From Megaleporinus macrocephalus (lineage: Eukaryota; Chordata; Actinopteri; Characiformes; Anostomidae), in contig CM038718.1 of the NCBI GenBank assembly GCA_021613375.1, positions 43,727,666 to 43,791,665 of the forward strand: a stretch of DNA of 64,000 nucleotides, in the 5' to 3' direction. The translations under genes and the position numbers were made by a program. The first letter of the stretch is position 1, and every line of letters starts with the position of its first letter. The notes beneath the pieces are model-generated. The model was not told the DNA's origin. It saw only the letters and a list, made by a program, of their open reading frames with translations, and did not search any database. Of the stretch, positions 31,770 to 44,271 are shown piece after piece.

Positions 31770-32475
31770 AGTCTGAAGAATCACTGTGAGTGCAGCATTA
31801 AACTGCAATTTCCCCCTGGGAGCAATAAAGTATTTCTGATTCTGATTTCTGATTCTGAAACCTCATCCCTTTACTTGCCAAGGGTGAGTATGACTCGATG
31901 CTACAGTGAATCACTATTGGTTCTGAAGGTACTAAGTTGTAGCCACAGGAGGTCATTCCTACCAGTGGCTATCAGACTTTATAACTCCTCCCTTAACGTA
32001 CGACACCTTTCACATGTACAGTGATACCAGTAGAACAATAATTTAATTATGTATGTAAGAACTCAAACGTGCAATAACTTTCCTTCTTCTAAACTCTTAC
32101 TGCTGTATACAGTATATCTGTACTTATTATTATAGCCACAGTCACTTTACATTTTATTCTTTTATTGTATTTAAGACTTATATATGTGCCACAGTCACTT
32201 TACATTTTATTCTTCTATTGTAGTATAAGACTATATATGTGCCACAGTCACTTTACATTTTATTCTTCTATTGTAATATAAGACTATATATGTGCCACAG
32301 TCACTTTACATTTTATTCTTCTATTGTATTTAAGACTTATATATGTGTACATACTACAAATTTCTTTCTTTTATGTTGTAAATTATTATTAGAGTGTTTA
32401 TTCTTCTATATAACCGGCTGCTACTGTAAAAACTGCAATTTTCCCCTGGGATCAATAAAGTATTTCTGATTCTGG
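31770..32475 (+). repeat. LINE 3' end relics with a 54-bp tandem repeat
   Basis: attcctaccagtggctatca, then gactttataactcctccctt, translates as the FLPVAIRLYNSSL-type ending seen in LINE ORF2 proteins. tcccctgggatcaataaagt, then tttctgattctg, is a LINE tail (also near 31810-31857). Between them, tgccacagtcactttacatt plus ttattcttctattgta repeats about four times at 32130-32350. Confidence 0.7.
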
Positions 32476-32689
32476 TACTATGAGAAAGGACAAGTCAGGG
32501 CTAACTGGTCAGCCTGCTAACCTCAGTAGATATCTGTGCAACACACTACATATGTCTTTGACACACCATCAAACTGACAGTGCTATTTCTTTATGGTCTG
32601 TTGAGAATTTTAGCACATTGTTAATCATTTGGGCTAAAAATCACACATTGATTACACCATCTTACATATTGCTCCTTTAATGAATGAAG

Positions 32690-33360
32690 AGTACTTTCAC
32701 CAGTCCACCAATAACGTATGCATGGTTCATTCATGGAGATGTAAACAGCCATGCAGAGTGGGTTTAATGTGAAATGGTGGATTGGGGATAGTAACCAGTC
32801 TGAATTATTTTTACTTAAAAAATAGTTTTACTTATTTGGGGGGCCAAGGTTGAGGTTTGGGGCAGGCCCCCCATGTTTGCTGACTAATTAGGCTCACTGT
32901 ATTGGCACTATTGCTAGTTTCAGTGGCGACAAAATTCCGATTAGCAGTTCCTCTTCTGCTCTTCCAACCATTAACTGAGATCTTGCTCATCTCCTCTTCT
33001 CTCCTCAGTCTGAGAAATGAGTAAAAGTTCACCCTTTAAACCTACTAAACTCTTAGGGTTAACTTTACAAACATTCTACAGCACATTGTAAAGTTTTTTT
33101 AGAGGTATGTCGGGCATAGTTCCAACTGCTAGGCTATGAAGGACCAGCTGGGTGAACCAACCTGATGCAGCGCCACCCTAAGGCAGACCAGTGTAAAATC
33201 TCTAAAAATAGCCCCCCTTCCAATTCACGTTCAGGGCGTCCAATCGGGTTAATTCGGAGGTCCTGAGCCACTGTGTTTCGCACCTGTCTTACATCTTGGT
33301 CGTGGAGGAAAAATTTTGAAAAATCGTTGGCGTTCCCCTTTTAGAAAAATCTCCGAATTT
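32690..33360. other. Intergenic region upstream of raf1, no gene seen
   Basis: No domain-bearing frame on either strand. It separates the divergent cnbp and raf1 first exons and grades into the C/T-rich tract before the raf1 promoter. Confidence 0.4.
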
Positions 33361-33520
33361 CTCTCTCTTTCTCCTTCTCTTTCTCCTTCTCTCTTTTGCT
33401 CTTTCGCCCCCGCTCTCCTTTCTCTTTCTATCGCGCCTCTGCTGACTTCTCTCCATATCCTTTCCTTTCTTTTCTCTCTCCCTTCTTCTCTCTCTCTCTC
33501 TTTCTCGCTCCTCGTTTCAA
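33355..33520 (+). repeat. Long polypyrimidine tract upstream of raf1 first exon
   Basis: About 165 bases of mostly C and T (ctctctctttctccttctct and similar). Such tracts near promoters can adopt non-B forms; arginine/glutamate-rich frames on the minus strand are artefacts. Confidence 0.85.
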
Positions 33521-33533
33521 CACGCAAATGCGG

Positions 33534-33541
33534 TGACGTCA
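33534..33541. promoter_or_regulatory. raf1: Consensus CRE (TGACGTCA) at the raf1 promoter
   Basis: A perfect palindromic cAMP-response element about 55 bp before the ATG of the short upstream ORF and 85 bp before the donor of the candidate first exon. A second ACGTC follows at 33546. No TATA box is obvious. Confidence 0.6.
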
Positions 33542-33549
33542 TCGGACGT

Positions 33550-33625
33550 CCACTTTTTTGCTCCTCTCCTGCCCGAAGTTCGTTCGCTATGGCGGAGCTG
33601 GAAGTTTCAAACTTTCCTTAAGAAG
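33550..33625 (+). other. raf1: Candidate non-coding first exon of raf1 with a 10-codon upstream ORF
   Basis: Sequence downstream of the CRE ends in a strong donor AAG|GTAAGT (exon end 33625). It contains an ATG at 33589 that encodes MAELEVSNFP and stops at 33619-33621, just before the donor. The next plus-strand exon recognised is the raf1 coding exon at 44254, about 10.6 kb away; mammalian RAF1 also starts with a non-coding exon. It is not proven that this exon joins to raf1. Confidence 0.5.
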
Positions 33626-35096
33626 GTAAGTTTGGGTTGGTTAGTCACTTTATAGTGCTCGTTCCGCTTTTCCCGTCTTCTCCGGTTTCCCCGTGACCTT
33701 AACAGCAACGGCATTTCGTGGAAACGTGTCGTTAAAATAAAAATAAATACGTGTAAATAATGAGGCGTAGCGTTTCGAGAGACTTTGTATGTGTTAGCTT
33801 AGCATAGCGGAGTTTTATGAAGGACGTTGGTTTGGCTTTTGCTGACAAAAGGGACTTTAAAACAGCACATTTAAGCCTTTTCCTTAGTTTCGAAAATACG
33901 TTGAACCCCTTTGGGAGTCTTGGGAATTGATTGGAGCGGAGTTAGGTGAATGGGATCAGGGCAAAACACTAAACTGTGCAGAGAGAAAGTCTGCAGTTAA
34001 TATCTATAGAGTTTCAGAGCTGTGTTAGTGTTAGCTTAGCATAGTCCGGCCGGGTCTTAACGTGTAAACAGTGTAAACAGTGCAGGTTTTTACGTGTGCA
34101 AGCAACTTTTATCCGAGAGCAGCGACTTTTATCCAGATTTCAAGACATCTGGGATAACTTTTAGATAACCTGGTGCTAGGTTTTCCCCGTCTGTCTGCTC
34201 TTGTAGTGGTCAGACTTTGGACGAGCCTTCATCCAGAGCCAAGCGTGTGAAGAGTGAAGTTAGATGGGACTATTTTTAAGTGTCACAGTCGGGCTTTTGT
34301 GAAAGTATAGGTTGGGGGGAAAAATGGCAAAACAAACGAGATGTTGTTGCAGAGGTGACGAGTAACTCCTTATTTATTCCTTTACATGTCCTTAAAGTGA
34401 AATTCCACCTTTTTTTCCCCAGGTTTCTGCATAATTCAGTATATTTAGGATGTCAACAAACAATGAGTGATTGAATGTGGAACTTTCTAGAGAAAACTTG
34501 CTCAGTGCTAGTTTTCCCAAAGCACATAAGCAGTAAAATGATTCTTAAATCAAAATTGTTCTCAGAGAAGTGCCTATTTGGACCCTGTGATCTGGTTCTA
34601 GAAGCTGGTTTCCCTTTTTTGGTGAGCTCATGAATAATTAAACGAGCTCTGCTCTGATTGGCTGGTTTACAGTGCGACTCCACTATAATATGTCTATGTA
34701 AATAAGCTCTGCCCTAATACTATGTAGTTAGCTATGCTGTTTACTCTGAGCTTCTAGTATCTAACGTTACCTATACTAGCTACTCGCTTTCATCTGGACA
34801 TCAAACACAAAGTAGATTAAAGGTCTCTGTGAAACTTTCAGTTTAAGATGATCTGCTTCAACCAGCACACAGTGATCCACTCACACAGCATGGCTGCTGC
34901 TTACAGTCACTGTTGGGGTTGTGGTGTAAATAAAGGTGGAGCTGGTCGTCTCTTCAGTCTCTTCAGTCTCTTCAGTGTTGAAACTGTGTGGAGTGAACTG
35001 AACAGAGAAACTCGAATCCAGGACGAAGATGTTGGGCACTGAGTTTAGCTTCCTACACCAGCTTGTTTTGTTATTTTATTTATTTATTATTTTTTC

Positions 35097-35125
35097 CCCC
35101 GTTCCTCCTTAAATGGTGCCACTGT
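35097..35125 (+). repeat. Half copy of palindromic MITE M1
   Basis: gttcctccttaaatggtgcc matches one arm interior of the M1 palindrome; the facing arm is missing. Confidence 0.5.
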
Positions 35126-35559
35126 CACATTCTGGCAGCTCTACAAGCTGTAGCGTTTCAGGTAGAACAGAAAACTTAATCAAGATGCTGGAAAATTGGA
35201 AGCCACCTTCAGCCTCGTATAAGGAGGAACATCAGCAGTGTCTTTTGACACTACGGTTCCTTAGTGCTGACATCATCTGGAGCTTTGGAAAGTAGATGTT
35301 TGCACGTATGGTCCATGATTGCTATTGGTCTGTTGTCTTTGTTTCCTGGAGGTCTAAACATGAGCTGGCACATGCACTTTTTTGGGTGGAGTTGAAACAG
35401 TTTTTTTAGGGTTTTGGTTTTACTGCCCTATTTTGTAATTGTACTGGTCAGGGTGGGGTCTCCAGCGATGACCAGCAAACCTGCATACCTGCATTTGTCC
35501 TTCAAGTGGCAAAATGGTTGAAGATCTGGGGGGAAAAAAAAGAATATATATTTGTATAT

Positions 35560-36145
35560 ATATGTTTATGTGTATATATTTATAAACATATACATAATTT
35601 GTATAGTATAGTTTTATAGTATTATAGTCTAAGATATTTAGCATATTATAATCTGCATAGTAGTATAGTATATGTTTAGTATAATTTTTGTAGCATATGT
35701 CTAGTATAATATATTTAGTATAGTAATATACTATAGTACTACACAAACTATACTACATTTGGTATAGTATTGTTTGCATAGTATTGTAGTGTATGTTCAA
35801 CATATTATACTATAGTACCATGCAAATTATAATATATTTAGTATAGTATAATTTATATAGTACTATAGTGTAATATATTTAGAATAGTATAGTTTGACTA
35901 GTACTATACTGTGTTAAGTATAGTATAATTTATATAGTAAAATATATTTAGCATAATTTGTATAATATTATAGTATGTTTAGTAGAGTTTAATATAGTAT
36001 AAAATATTTAGTATAGTAAAATTTGTATAATAATTATATTGTAGATAATTATATTGTATAATTATATAGTATATTTTTTGTATAGTAATATATTTAATAT
36101 ATTTATAATATATTTTAATTTATGTAGTAAAATATATATACATAT
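35560..36145. repeat. Degenerate TATAGTATA-type AT-rich satellite tract
   Basis: About 580 bp of tatagtata, atatatttagtatag and similar words in raf1 intron 1, with unit length near 30-40 bp but much variation. Confidence 0.8.
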
Positions 36146-37590
36146 AGACTCCTTGCTGTGATTGGATGAGCCTTCAGGTGCTGAGAGTGTTTAGTGAACT
36201 GGGAAAATCCGCTTTTAGCTGCAGCAGCACCAGCGATGCCATTGATTTTTATTTTATTCTGTTTATTGTTTCAGAAGTTTTAAAAAAAAACTTACTACTA
36301 TTGTTATTATTATTCTTTTTATTCACTCTCATTGTTTAAGTTACTACTTATTGTTTCTTATGAACTTTGTGCACTTTAAATGTGCGTTGGTTGTGTTTGA
36401 CACGAAAAAGTTATTCTTGAGTTTGTGGCGAGTGTTTTTCTCAGTTGTGGCTGTTCTGACAGGCGGAAGTGGGGGTGTTACTGTATAGTGCAACACTGTG
36501 GTACCATCAGCTGGTACATAAACACTTCATGCCATTAAAGTGGCCTGCGATGATCATTAAAGGGTCCATTTCCAAACACTTTCTACACCTTAAGGCAGGG
36601 AAGCAGCAGAGTTTACTTAAAAGCACTCACTTAACTTGCCAATTAACCCACCAGTGTATTCATCTGTGCTTCAGCAGGTGCTGTGCTGGACAGTCATCCA
36701 CTGGAGCTGTGCACCCCTGCCTTAAACCAGCACACAGTTATTCAGAGGTTAGTGAATAAGACTGATTTACATGATGGCAGAACATGATTTTCCAGACAAC
36801 AGAAGTTGCTATGGTGTTGGGTTTGCTGTCTCCCAGCAGGAGGACCTTCAGACTTCAGTTTGGTCAGAGCCAAAATAGCAGCAGTAGGTGCCTCAGACCA
36901 CGGGCCTGATTTAAGGTCCAAAATTTAGTCTAAACTATAAGAGTTGGATGAAACTAAGCCATAGTTTGGTTTGTTTGCAGTGTGAAGCTTTTTGGAAGGT
37001 TTGGGCTTTTGGACCACGTATGGGAAATCGAGGCAGGCTGCCATCACCCATGAACAATAGAAGAAGAAAACGAATAGAGGAGAAGCTGAAGTGAGCTGTG
37101 AAAGTAGGGAGAGGAGGAGATTAACATTTGATTGCCTCTAGGTTTGCCTTTACAGGCAGCTTTTCGAGAACTGTCATATCATTTCACAGGAAATGCTGCA
37201 ATGCTGGAGCTCTAGCTATAACGTGTTTGCTTCAGGTTCCTGCATGGTCTGTGAAATCTTGTGCTACACTGGACTGTGATGCCATCAGATTAAGCAGTGC
37301 GTCGCCAAATTAACGACGAGCCACAATCAGATGCGCGCTGCTCTACAAAGCAGTTAGGTGATGGTGGTAGGACGTAACCCACAGAATTCATCAGTGCACT
37401 CATTGGCTGTGTTTATATGCAGAGATTTTCTCCAATTCGATTGAATTAATTCTGATTATAGGTTAAGACTGAGGTGTTTATATGCTCACTTTACTCAACT
37501 CATTCTGATGAAAACCTCCATTTACATGCACACTACAAGTAATTGGATCCAAAATTAAGCGCATGCTTAGAATACAATTTGGTGTAAACG
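36145..37590. other. raf1 intron 1, nothing recognised
   Basis: Frames of 96 and 61 codons have no recognisable domain. No strong repeat family is seen apart from short low-complexity runs. Confidence 0.4.
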
Positions 37591-37599
37591 TATTTAAAC

Positions 37600-38045
37600 T
37601 TAATCTGACCACTAGATGGCAGTGTTTTCAGCTCCACTCCAACATTAACAAGTATCACAAGGGCGCAATGTGTTTTTATAGTAGTATTAAAAAAATGTAT
37701 CACTACTGCTTGCAGTAATGCAATATATTGAATCGTGACTGCTGTATTACGATACCTATTGTATCCTGATATTCAATACTTCCATATTTTCATACACCCC
37801 TAATATACATATTACCCCCCCACCCCCACCCCCCTACTCTGGTTGACCCTGGATACTAACGTTGCATGTTATTGGTTATGTTATATAATGTAGCACAGCA
37901 TTACAGCCCCCAGCCTCATCCCTTGTGTCCTGTTTGCGTTCTCTCACTGCAAAAACCCAGCATGCATTGCATAGAATACATAACCAGTCATGTAGAAGCT
38001 TAACATAATAGATGTTCCCCAAGCAGTAAAGCATTGGCCAGCTTT
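37600..38045 (+). repeat. Dispersed repeat family D1, copy 1 (carries CTCF-like motif)
   Basis: Starts with tgaccactagatggcagtgt (CTCF-like CCACTAGATGGCAGTG at 37609-37624), then gctccactccaacattaaca. It continues through attggttatgttatataatg to cccagcatgcattgcat and agtaaagcattggccagctt. A second copy with the same block order lies at 39955-40455, and shorter copies at 38590-38745 and 61850-61990 (inverted). Confidence 0.8.
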
Positions 38046-38589
38046 TTTAGAAAACAAAAACCTTCCATCTTTAAGTAAGAATGTTTTGCTCTAGAGGCTG
38101 CAGGATGCCACTGCAGGATGCAAGTAAGCTTGTTTATAGAAGATATAACATTTTTCATTGTGCCAGTAATTAATTAGTCAAAACTCCTGCGACTGTGGGT
38201 TCTTTAAAGTACTTGAGTAGCCAGTAGGTGAGTGATGCTCATGCCCTGCACTGAACTGAAACGCTCCTGCTGATTAGTCCCCGTACCGCATTAACGGACC
38301 TGATGCTGTTAATCATGTTTTTTGTAGGAGCGTCTGTGTGATCACGACTGGACTGTGTGAATGGGATCTGTGTTCTGAAGCTGGACTGGCTCTTCTGAAG
38401 GTGGACGGGGACTGTTATCAGTTTATCATTTAAATTTTTCAGTTCTGGTTCTTGTTCCTCTTTTAGATTCCTGGTCAGCACTGGCATTTACTGCAGTACC
38501 CAATAATTTCAGAATGGCTGTGGCAGATACTGTTTAGTGAGACTGTATTGATTCTCAAACACTATCAATTATTAATTAACGGTTTACAT

Positions 38590-38745
38590 GCCCAGATATC
38601 TGACAGGCAGTGAGTCATTGTGTGTTGTGTTTAAACCTCTGACCAGTAGATGGCAGTGTTGTAATCCATTTTCAGCTCCACTTCAACATTAACAAGCAGC
38701 ACAAGGGTGCAATGCTATTGTAAGCATTGACAAACCTCTTGATAT
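38590..38745 (+). repeat. Dispersed repeat family D1, copy 2 (partial)
   Basis: CCAGTAGATGGCAGTG at 38643-38658, followed by ttcagctccacttcaacatt and gcacaagggtgcaatgctat. It runs into the 53-bp minisatellite. Confidence 0.8.
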
Positions 38746-38759
38746 AGTGGTGTGATTTA

Positions 38760-39836
38760 ATTTTAATAGTAGTAGTAGTTCATATAGCGGTGTGATTTAA
38801 TAGTAATAGTAGTAATTTAATAGCAGTAGTTCATATAGCGGTGTGATTTAATAGTAATAGTAGTAATTTAATAGCAGTAGTTCATATAGTGGTGTGATTT
38901 AATAGTAATAGTAGTAATTTAATAGCAGTAGTTCATATAGTGGTGTGATTTAATAGTAATAGTAGTAATTTAATAGCAGTAGTTCATAAAGCGGTGTGAT
39001 TTAATAGTAATAGTAGTAATTTAATAGCAGTAGTTCATATAGTGGTGTGATTTAATAGTAATAGTAGTAATTTAATAGCAGTAGTTCATATAGTGGTGTG
39101 ATTTTAATAGTAGTAATTTAATAGCAGTAGTTCATGTAGTGGTGTGATTTAATAGTAATAGTAGTAATTTAATAGCAGTAGTTCATATAGTGGTGTGATT
39201 TAATAGTAATAGTAGTAATTTAATAGCAGTAGTTCATATAGTGGTGTGATTTAATAGTAGTAATTTAATAGCAGTAGTTCATATAGTGGTGTGATTTAAT
39301 AGTAATAATAGTAATTTAATAGCAGTAGTTCATATAGTGGTGTGATTTAATAGTAATAGTAGTAATTTAATAGCAGTAGTTCATATAATGGTGTGATTTA
39401 ATAGTAATAGCAGTAGTTCATATAGTGGTGTGATTTAATAGTAATAGTAATTTAATAGCAGTAGTTCATATAGTGGTGTGATTTAATAGTAATAGTAATT
39501 TAATAGCAGTAGTTCATATAGCGGTGTGATTTAATAGTAATAGTAGTAATTTAATAGCAGTAGTTCATATAGTGGTGTGATTTAATAGTAATAGTAATTT
39601 AATAGCGGTAGTTCATATAGTGGTGTGATTTAATAGTAATTTAATAGCAGTAGTTCATATAGTGGTGTGATTTAATAGTAATAGTAGTAATTTAATAGTA
39701 GTAGTTCATATAGTGGTGTGATTTAATAGTAATAGTAATTTAATAGCGGTAGTTCATATAGTGGTGTAATTTAATAGTAGTAGTTCATATAGTGGTGTGA
39801 TTTAATAGTAATAGTAGTAATTTAATAGTAGTAGGG
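38760..39836 (+). repeat. About 53-bp minisatellite in raf1 intron 1
   Basis: About 21 units of the type gtagttcatatagtggtgtg, then atttaatagtaatagtag, then taatttaatagca. Length variants arise by loss of one or more taatag trinucleotide groups. Confidence 0.95.
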
Positions 39837-39954
39837 GTTAGGTAGGGGTTCTGTATAGAGCACTGTTGTAGATGATAGGATTTGTAATTGCCCTAAACTC
39901 GAGTTTCGGGCAGTATGGCAAAATTTTTGTGTTAGTGTAGACTCCTGCCAGACA

Positions 39955-40455
39955 GTGAGTCATTGTGTGTTGTGTTTAAACCTCAGACCACTAGATGGCA
40001 GTGTTGTAATCCATTTTCAGCTCCACTCCAACATAAACAAGCAGCACAAGGGTGCAATGCTATTGTAAGTGTTGGGAAATCTGTTCATATAGTGGTATGT
40101 TTTAGTGGTATGTTTTTATAGTGGTAGGTTTTTTAAAAAATCACAATATATCCTGACCACTCTATCACAATACATATTGTATCGCCAGGTTCTTCCCAAT
40201 ACAGAGCCCTGTGTTACATACAGCTCTACCAGCTCAATTAAAGGGCCAATCTGCCCCAAACTAACATTGAATGTTATTGGTTATGTTATATAATGTAGCG
40301 CAGCATTGCATCCCTCAGCCTCTTTTGCTTGTGTCATGTTTGTTCTTTCAGTACAAACACCCAGCATGCATTGCATAAAATACATAACCAGTCATGTAGA
40401 AGCTTTACATATAGATGCACTATGTGGCTTCCCAGCAGTAAAGCATTGGCCAGCT
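39955..40455 (+). repeat. Dispersed repeat family D1, copy 3
   Basis: CCACTAGATGGCAGTG at 39988-40003; the downstream blocks match 37600-38045 in the same order, to taaagcattggccagctt. The two long copies bracket the 53-bp minisatellite. Confidence 0.85.
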
Positions 40456-40499
40456 TGCAGAACTAACCTCTGTACTAACAAGTGCTGGTTAGGCTGTTA

Positions 40500-41355
40500 A
40501 CAATGTTACACACCCAGTAGGGCTGCTGATGGTATTTGAATAATTGGTTAATCTAGGAATTATTTCATTAGTGTATTTTTATTTTCATAACAGAAGAAGC
40601 TTTATGAAGGCGTAAAGTTCTTTTTATGCAATTTTCTATACTTTGATTTTGATTTATGAACCACTGCTTACAAACCGAATGTGGTTGCAGCTTAAACCAG
40701 TGGTTAAACATGCTGTTGGCTGTATTATTCATCTAATACGTACAGATTTATAGGCTGTTTAAGGGCGATTTATGAAACCAGTGTTGGCCTTATTGCAGCA
40801 CAATTTGTAGCACACCAGCTAAATACCTTGGTCATATCCTACAAAGCAGGATTTCTCAGTTAGCTGCATAACTTAAGCCCGAAGTCAAGCCTCTATAATA
40901 ATAAAAGAACGAAATGACAACAACAAAGCTAGCTACACTGCATTACCTCATTAATTGCCATGCTGCTGGCAGGCTTTTAGAGAAAAGGTGACGCAGATAT
41001 TGATTAACATGCTCCACAGCCTGTAGGTCAGGGTTGGGAGCAGCCTCTCTAGGAATATCAGGAGCATCTTATTTCTACACAAGCCGGAATCACTCTCAGA
41101 CTTTGTGCTGGTGGCCAATCTGAATTAGCCTTGGATATGTAAATCGGCTTCACTCAAGCAGCAGTTCGTTCCAGGAAGGCTGTGCTGGAAGTTTAGCATG
41201 ATTTCACAAAATGTAGTTCTGCAAAAATGCTGTCGAATCATGCTTAGCATGACCTTTCAGTCTCAAGAGAGCTTAAGAAGCTAGAGGTCTTTACTGTTTC
41301 CAGCAGGGCTGTTTTTTTTCTACTTGCTAGCTGCTTATGCTATCTCTACTAAAGA
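40500..41355. other. raf1 intron 1, nothing recognised
   Basis: Apparently single-copy sequence without a coding frame over about 65 codons and without a recognised repeat. Confidence 0.4.
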
Positions 41356-41359
41356 CCTT

Positions 41360-42690
41360 TACACACTATGGGTTAGTATTGGTGAATATGTTAGTATTGG
41401 TTGATGTAGGTTAGTTATGGCTAATATTGGTTAATGTTAGTATTGGTTGATATAGGTTAGTTATGGTTAATATTTGGTGAATGTTAGTATTGGTTGATAT
41501 AGGTTAGTTATGGTTAATATTGGTGAATGTTAGTATTAGTGAATATGTTAGTATTGGTTGATATAGGTTAGTTATGGTTAATATTTGGTGAATGTTAGTA
41601 TTGGTGAATATGTTAGTATTGGTTGATGTAGGTTAGTTATAGTTAATATTGGTGAATGTTAGGATTGGTGAATATGTTAGTATTGGTTGATATAGGTTAG
41701 TTATGGTTAATATTTGGTGAATGTTAGTATTGGTGAATATGTTAGTATTGGTTGATGTAGGTTAGTTATAGTTAATATTGGTGAATGTTAGTATTGGTGA
41801 ATATGTTAGTATTGGTTGATATAGGTTAGTTACAGTTAGTATTGGTGAATATGTTAATATTGGGTGATATAGGTTGGTTATAGTTAGTATTGGTTGATAT
41901 AGCTTGGTTATGGTTAGTATTGGTAAATAGGTTAGTATTAGTTGATATAGGTTAGTAATGGTTAGTATTGGTTGATATAGCTTGGTTATGGTTAGTATTG
42001 GTGAATAGGTTAGTATTGGTTGATACAAGTTAGTAATGATTAGCATTGGCGAATGTTGGTAAATAGGCTAGTATTGGTTGATATAGGTTAGCAATGGTTA
42101 GTATTGGTTGATATAGGTTAGTAATGGTTAGTATCTGTGAATATGTTAATATCAGTTGATATAGGTTAGTATTGGTTGATATAGGTTAGTAATGGTTGAT
42201 ATAGGTTAGCAATGGTTAGTATTGGTTGATATAGGTTAGTAATGGTTAGTATTGGTTGATATAGGTTAGTAATGGTTAGTATCTGTGAATGTTAATATCA
42301 GTTGATATAGGTTAGTATTGGTTGATATTGGTTAGTATTGGTAAATGTTAGTACTCATTGAAATAGATTAGTAATGTTAGTATTGGTTGATGTAGGTTAG
42401 TAATGGCGAATAGGTTAGTAATGGTTAGTATCTGTGAATATGTTAATATCAGTTGATATAGGTTAGTATTGGTTGATATAGGTTTGTAATGGTTAGTATT
42501 GGTTGATATAGGTTAGTATTGGTAAATATGTTAGTACTCATTGAAATAGATTAATAATGTTAGTATTGGTTGATGTAGGTTAGTAATGGCGAATATGTCA
42601 GTATTGGTTGATATAGGTTTGTAATGGTTAGTATTGGTAAATATAGGTTAGTTATTATTAGTATTGGTTGATATAGGTTAGTAATGCTGA
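41360..42690 (+). repeat. GGTTAGTATTGGTGAATATG-type minisatellite in raf1 intron 1
   Basis: About 1.3 kb built from the words ggttgatataggttag, taatggttagtattgg and tgaatatgttagtattgg. Units are roughly 24 bp arranged into blocks of roughly 48-90 bp. The minus-strand frame of 94 codons (ILTITNLYQP type) is only this repeat translated. Confidence 0.93.
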
Positions 42691-43232
42691 TGTGATTCTC
42701 TTAACATGGGTCAGATAATTTAAATCTTTTATTTAATTACTGGTTCAGGAATTTAGGGGGTGTTTAATAGAGCACTGTTGTAGTGAATAGAATTTGTGAT
42801 TGCCATAAATTTGAGGGTTGGGCAATAAGAAAATATTTTTGTGCTAGTATAGTAGTCATGTTATGATTTTCTGTTTGTTGTTGTTACTTAAAACCCAAAA
42901 ATTATATTTTTATATAGTTGTTAAAATGTGGAACCAGATTTCTTCCAGCTTATCAGATGTCAGAAAATGTAAGTTTATCAACATAATCAATATTGTTTTT
43001 GTATTTTTACACAAAGAAAATTGCAGAGTCCTCTTTGTGACCACAGCCTACTACTTTACAGTGACTTTAGAGTCCTGACAAATTGTGCTACCTTTGGAAA
43101 ATGTTCTGCTGTAGTGTATATTTATAGCTCGATACACAAAACTCTATGGGGGGTGTTTTGATAGTTAAATCACTTTTATTAATAATGCATGGCAGCATTA
43201 ACTATGAAATAGAAGTCAGCTTCTTATTTGGC

Positions 43233-43352
43233 AGCTTCTTGTTCGAATTCTCCTGTTCCACCTTAAATGGTGCTACAGTTATTATTATAGTGAGCTATAA
43301 GGGTGCCACTGCACCATTTAAGGTGGAACTGAACTTCGAACAAGAAGCAAAA
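43233..43352. mobile_element. Palindromic MITE M1, copy 2 (raf1 intron 1)
   Basis: Arms gcttcttgttcgaattctcc / ttcgaacaagaagc and ccaccttaaatggtg / caccatttaaggtgg face each other around a roughly 40-bp centre. Arms are more diverged than in the 29.9-kb copy. Confidence 0.8.
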
Positions 43353-43704
43353 TAGAAAACTTCAGCCTTGTGTTTAAAAGTACAGGTAGGAGATTTGAAT
43401 AAGTCTAAATGTTCTTATCAGATGGTGTGACCAGCATTAAAATAATAATCAGGATGTTGTGATGTCCTGAATTAGCTTATCTAGGGGAAGTAGTGATGTT
43501 AAGATATGAAGTGAAAAACATAAAATGTGTGAACTGTTTAAGCTTGTATGGCCACATGGTGCCAGCTTTTAATGTTAATCCACATTTAATATGGTTTTTA
43601 TGTTGTATTAGCTGTTGTTGTACTGCCTATATAAGAAAAAGTATATGATGCTTTTTGTTAAGTTGATTTTTTTTTTTTACATTAAAAATTAGAATTTTGA
43701 ACAC

Positions 43705-43910
43705 TCCACATTTAACCCATTCGTGCAGTTAAAACACCCACATATATACACACTAGTGAACATACACCTGCCCAGAGTGGTGGGCAGTCCTTTCCATAGA
43801 GCCTGGGGAGCAGTTGGGGCTTAGGTGCCTTGCTCAAGGGCACTTGAGTCGTGTACTGTTGGCCCAGGGGACCGGATCTCTTACCTTCAGCCCACGACTG
43901 CCCCACATAA
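43705..43910 (-). repeat. tRNA-derived SINE family S1, copy 3
   Basis: Reverse-complement match: gtgaacatacacctgcccag, gggcagtcctttccatagag, gggagcagttggggcttagg and tgccttgctcaagggcact. Confidence 0.8.
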
Positions 43911-44271
43911 AACTACTCTACATGATTATTATATGTTTGTGAAATGATTAGAAGTGTTTTAGTGGGCTACCTCGCAGTTTTCTATGACTGGGGTCTTAAA
44001 TCCAGTTTAGTCTGCGTTCATCTCTGTTATAGAATCAACGTTTGAGGCGTCTAGTAATATTCCCGCTGCTAGTTTGGAGTGTACAGCTCGTGATGTGCTA
44101 TATTTTAAGCGTTCTGTTTTTGTACCCCACTATAAAATGATACACTCCCAAAATAATGCAGCATACCGTGTGCGGGGCATATTTTCAGACACTACTGCTT
44201 GAGCTGCCTTCAGAACCTGCCCTGAAATTCTAATTCCCGCTTTCGTCTTACAGTACCGCAATCGTATTCCA

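Noticed and set aside
33249..33542. Arg/Glu-rich 97-codon minus-strand frame
   Set aside because: Complement of the polypyrimidine tract before raf1.
41762..42046. 94-codon minus-strand frame with ILTITNLYQP repeats
   Set aside because: Translation of the raf1 intron 1 minisatellite.
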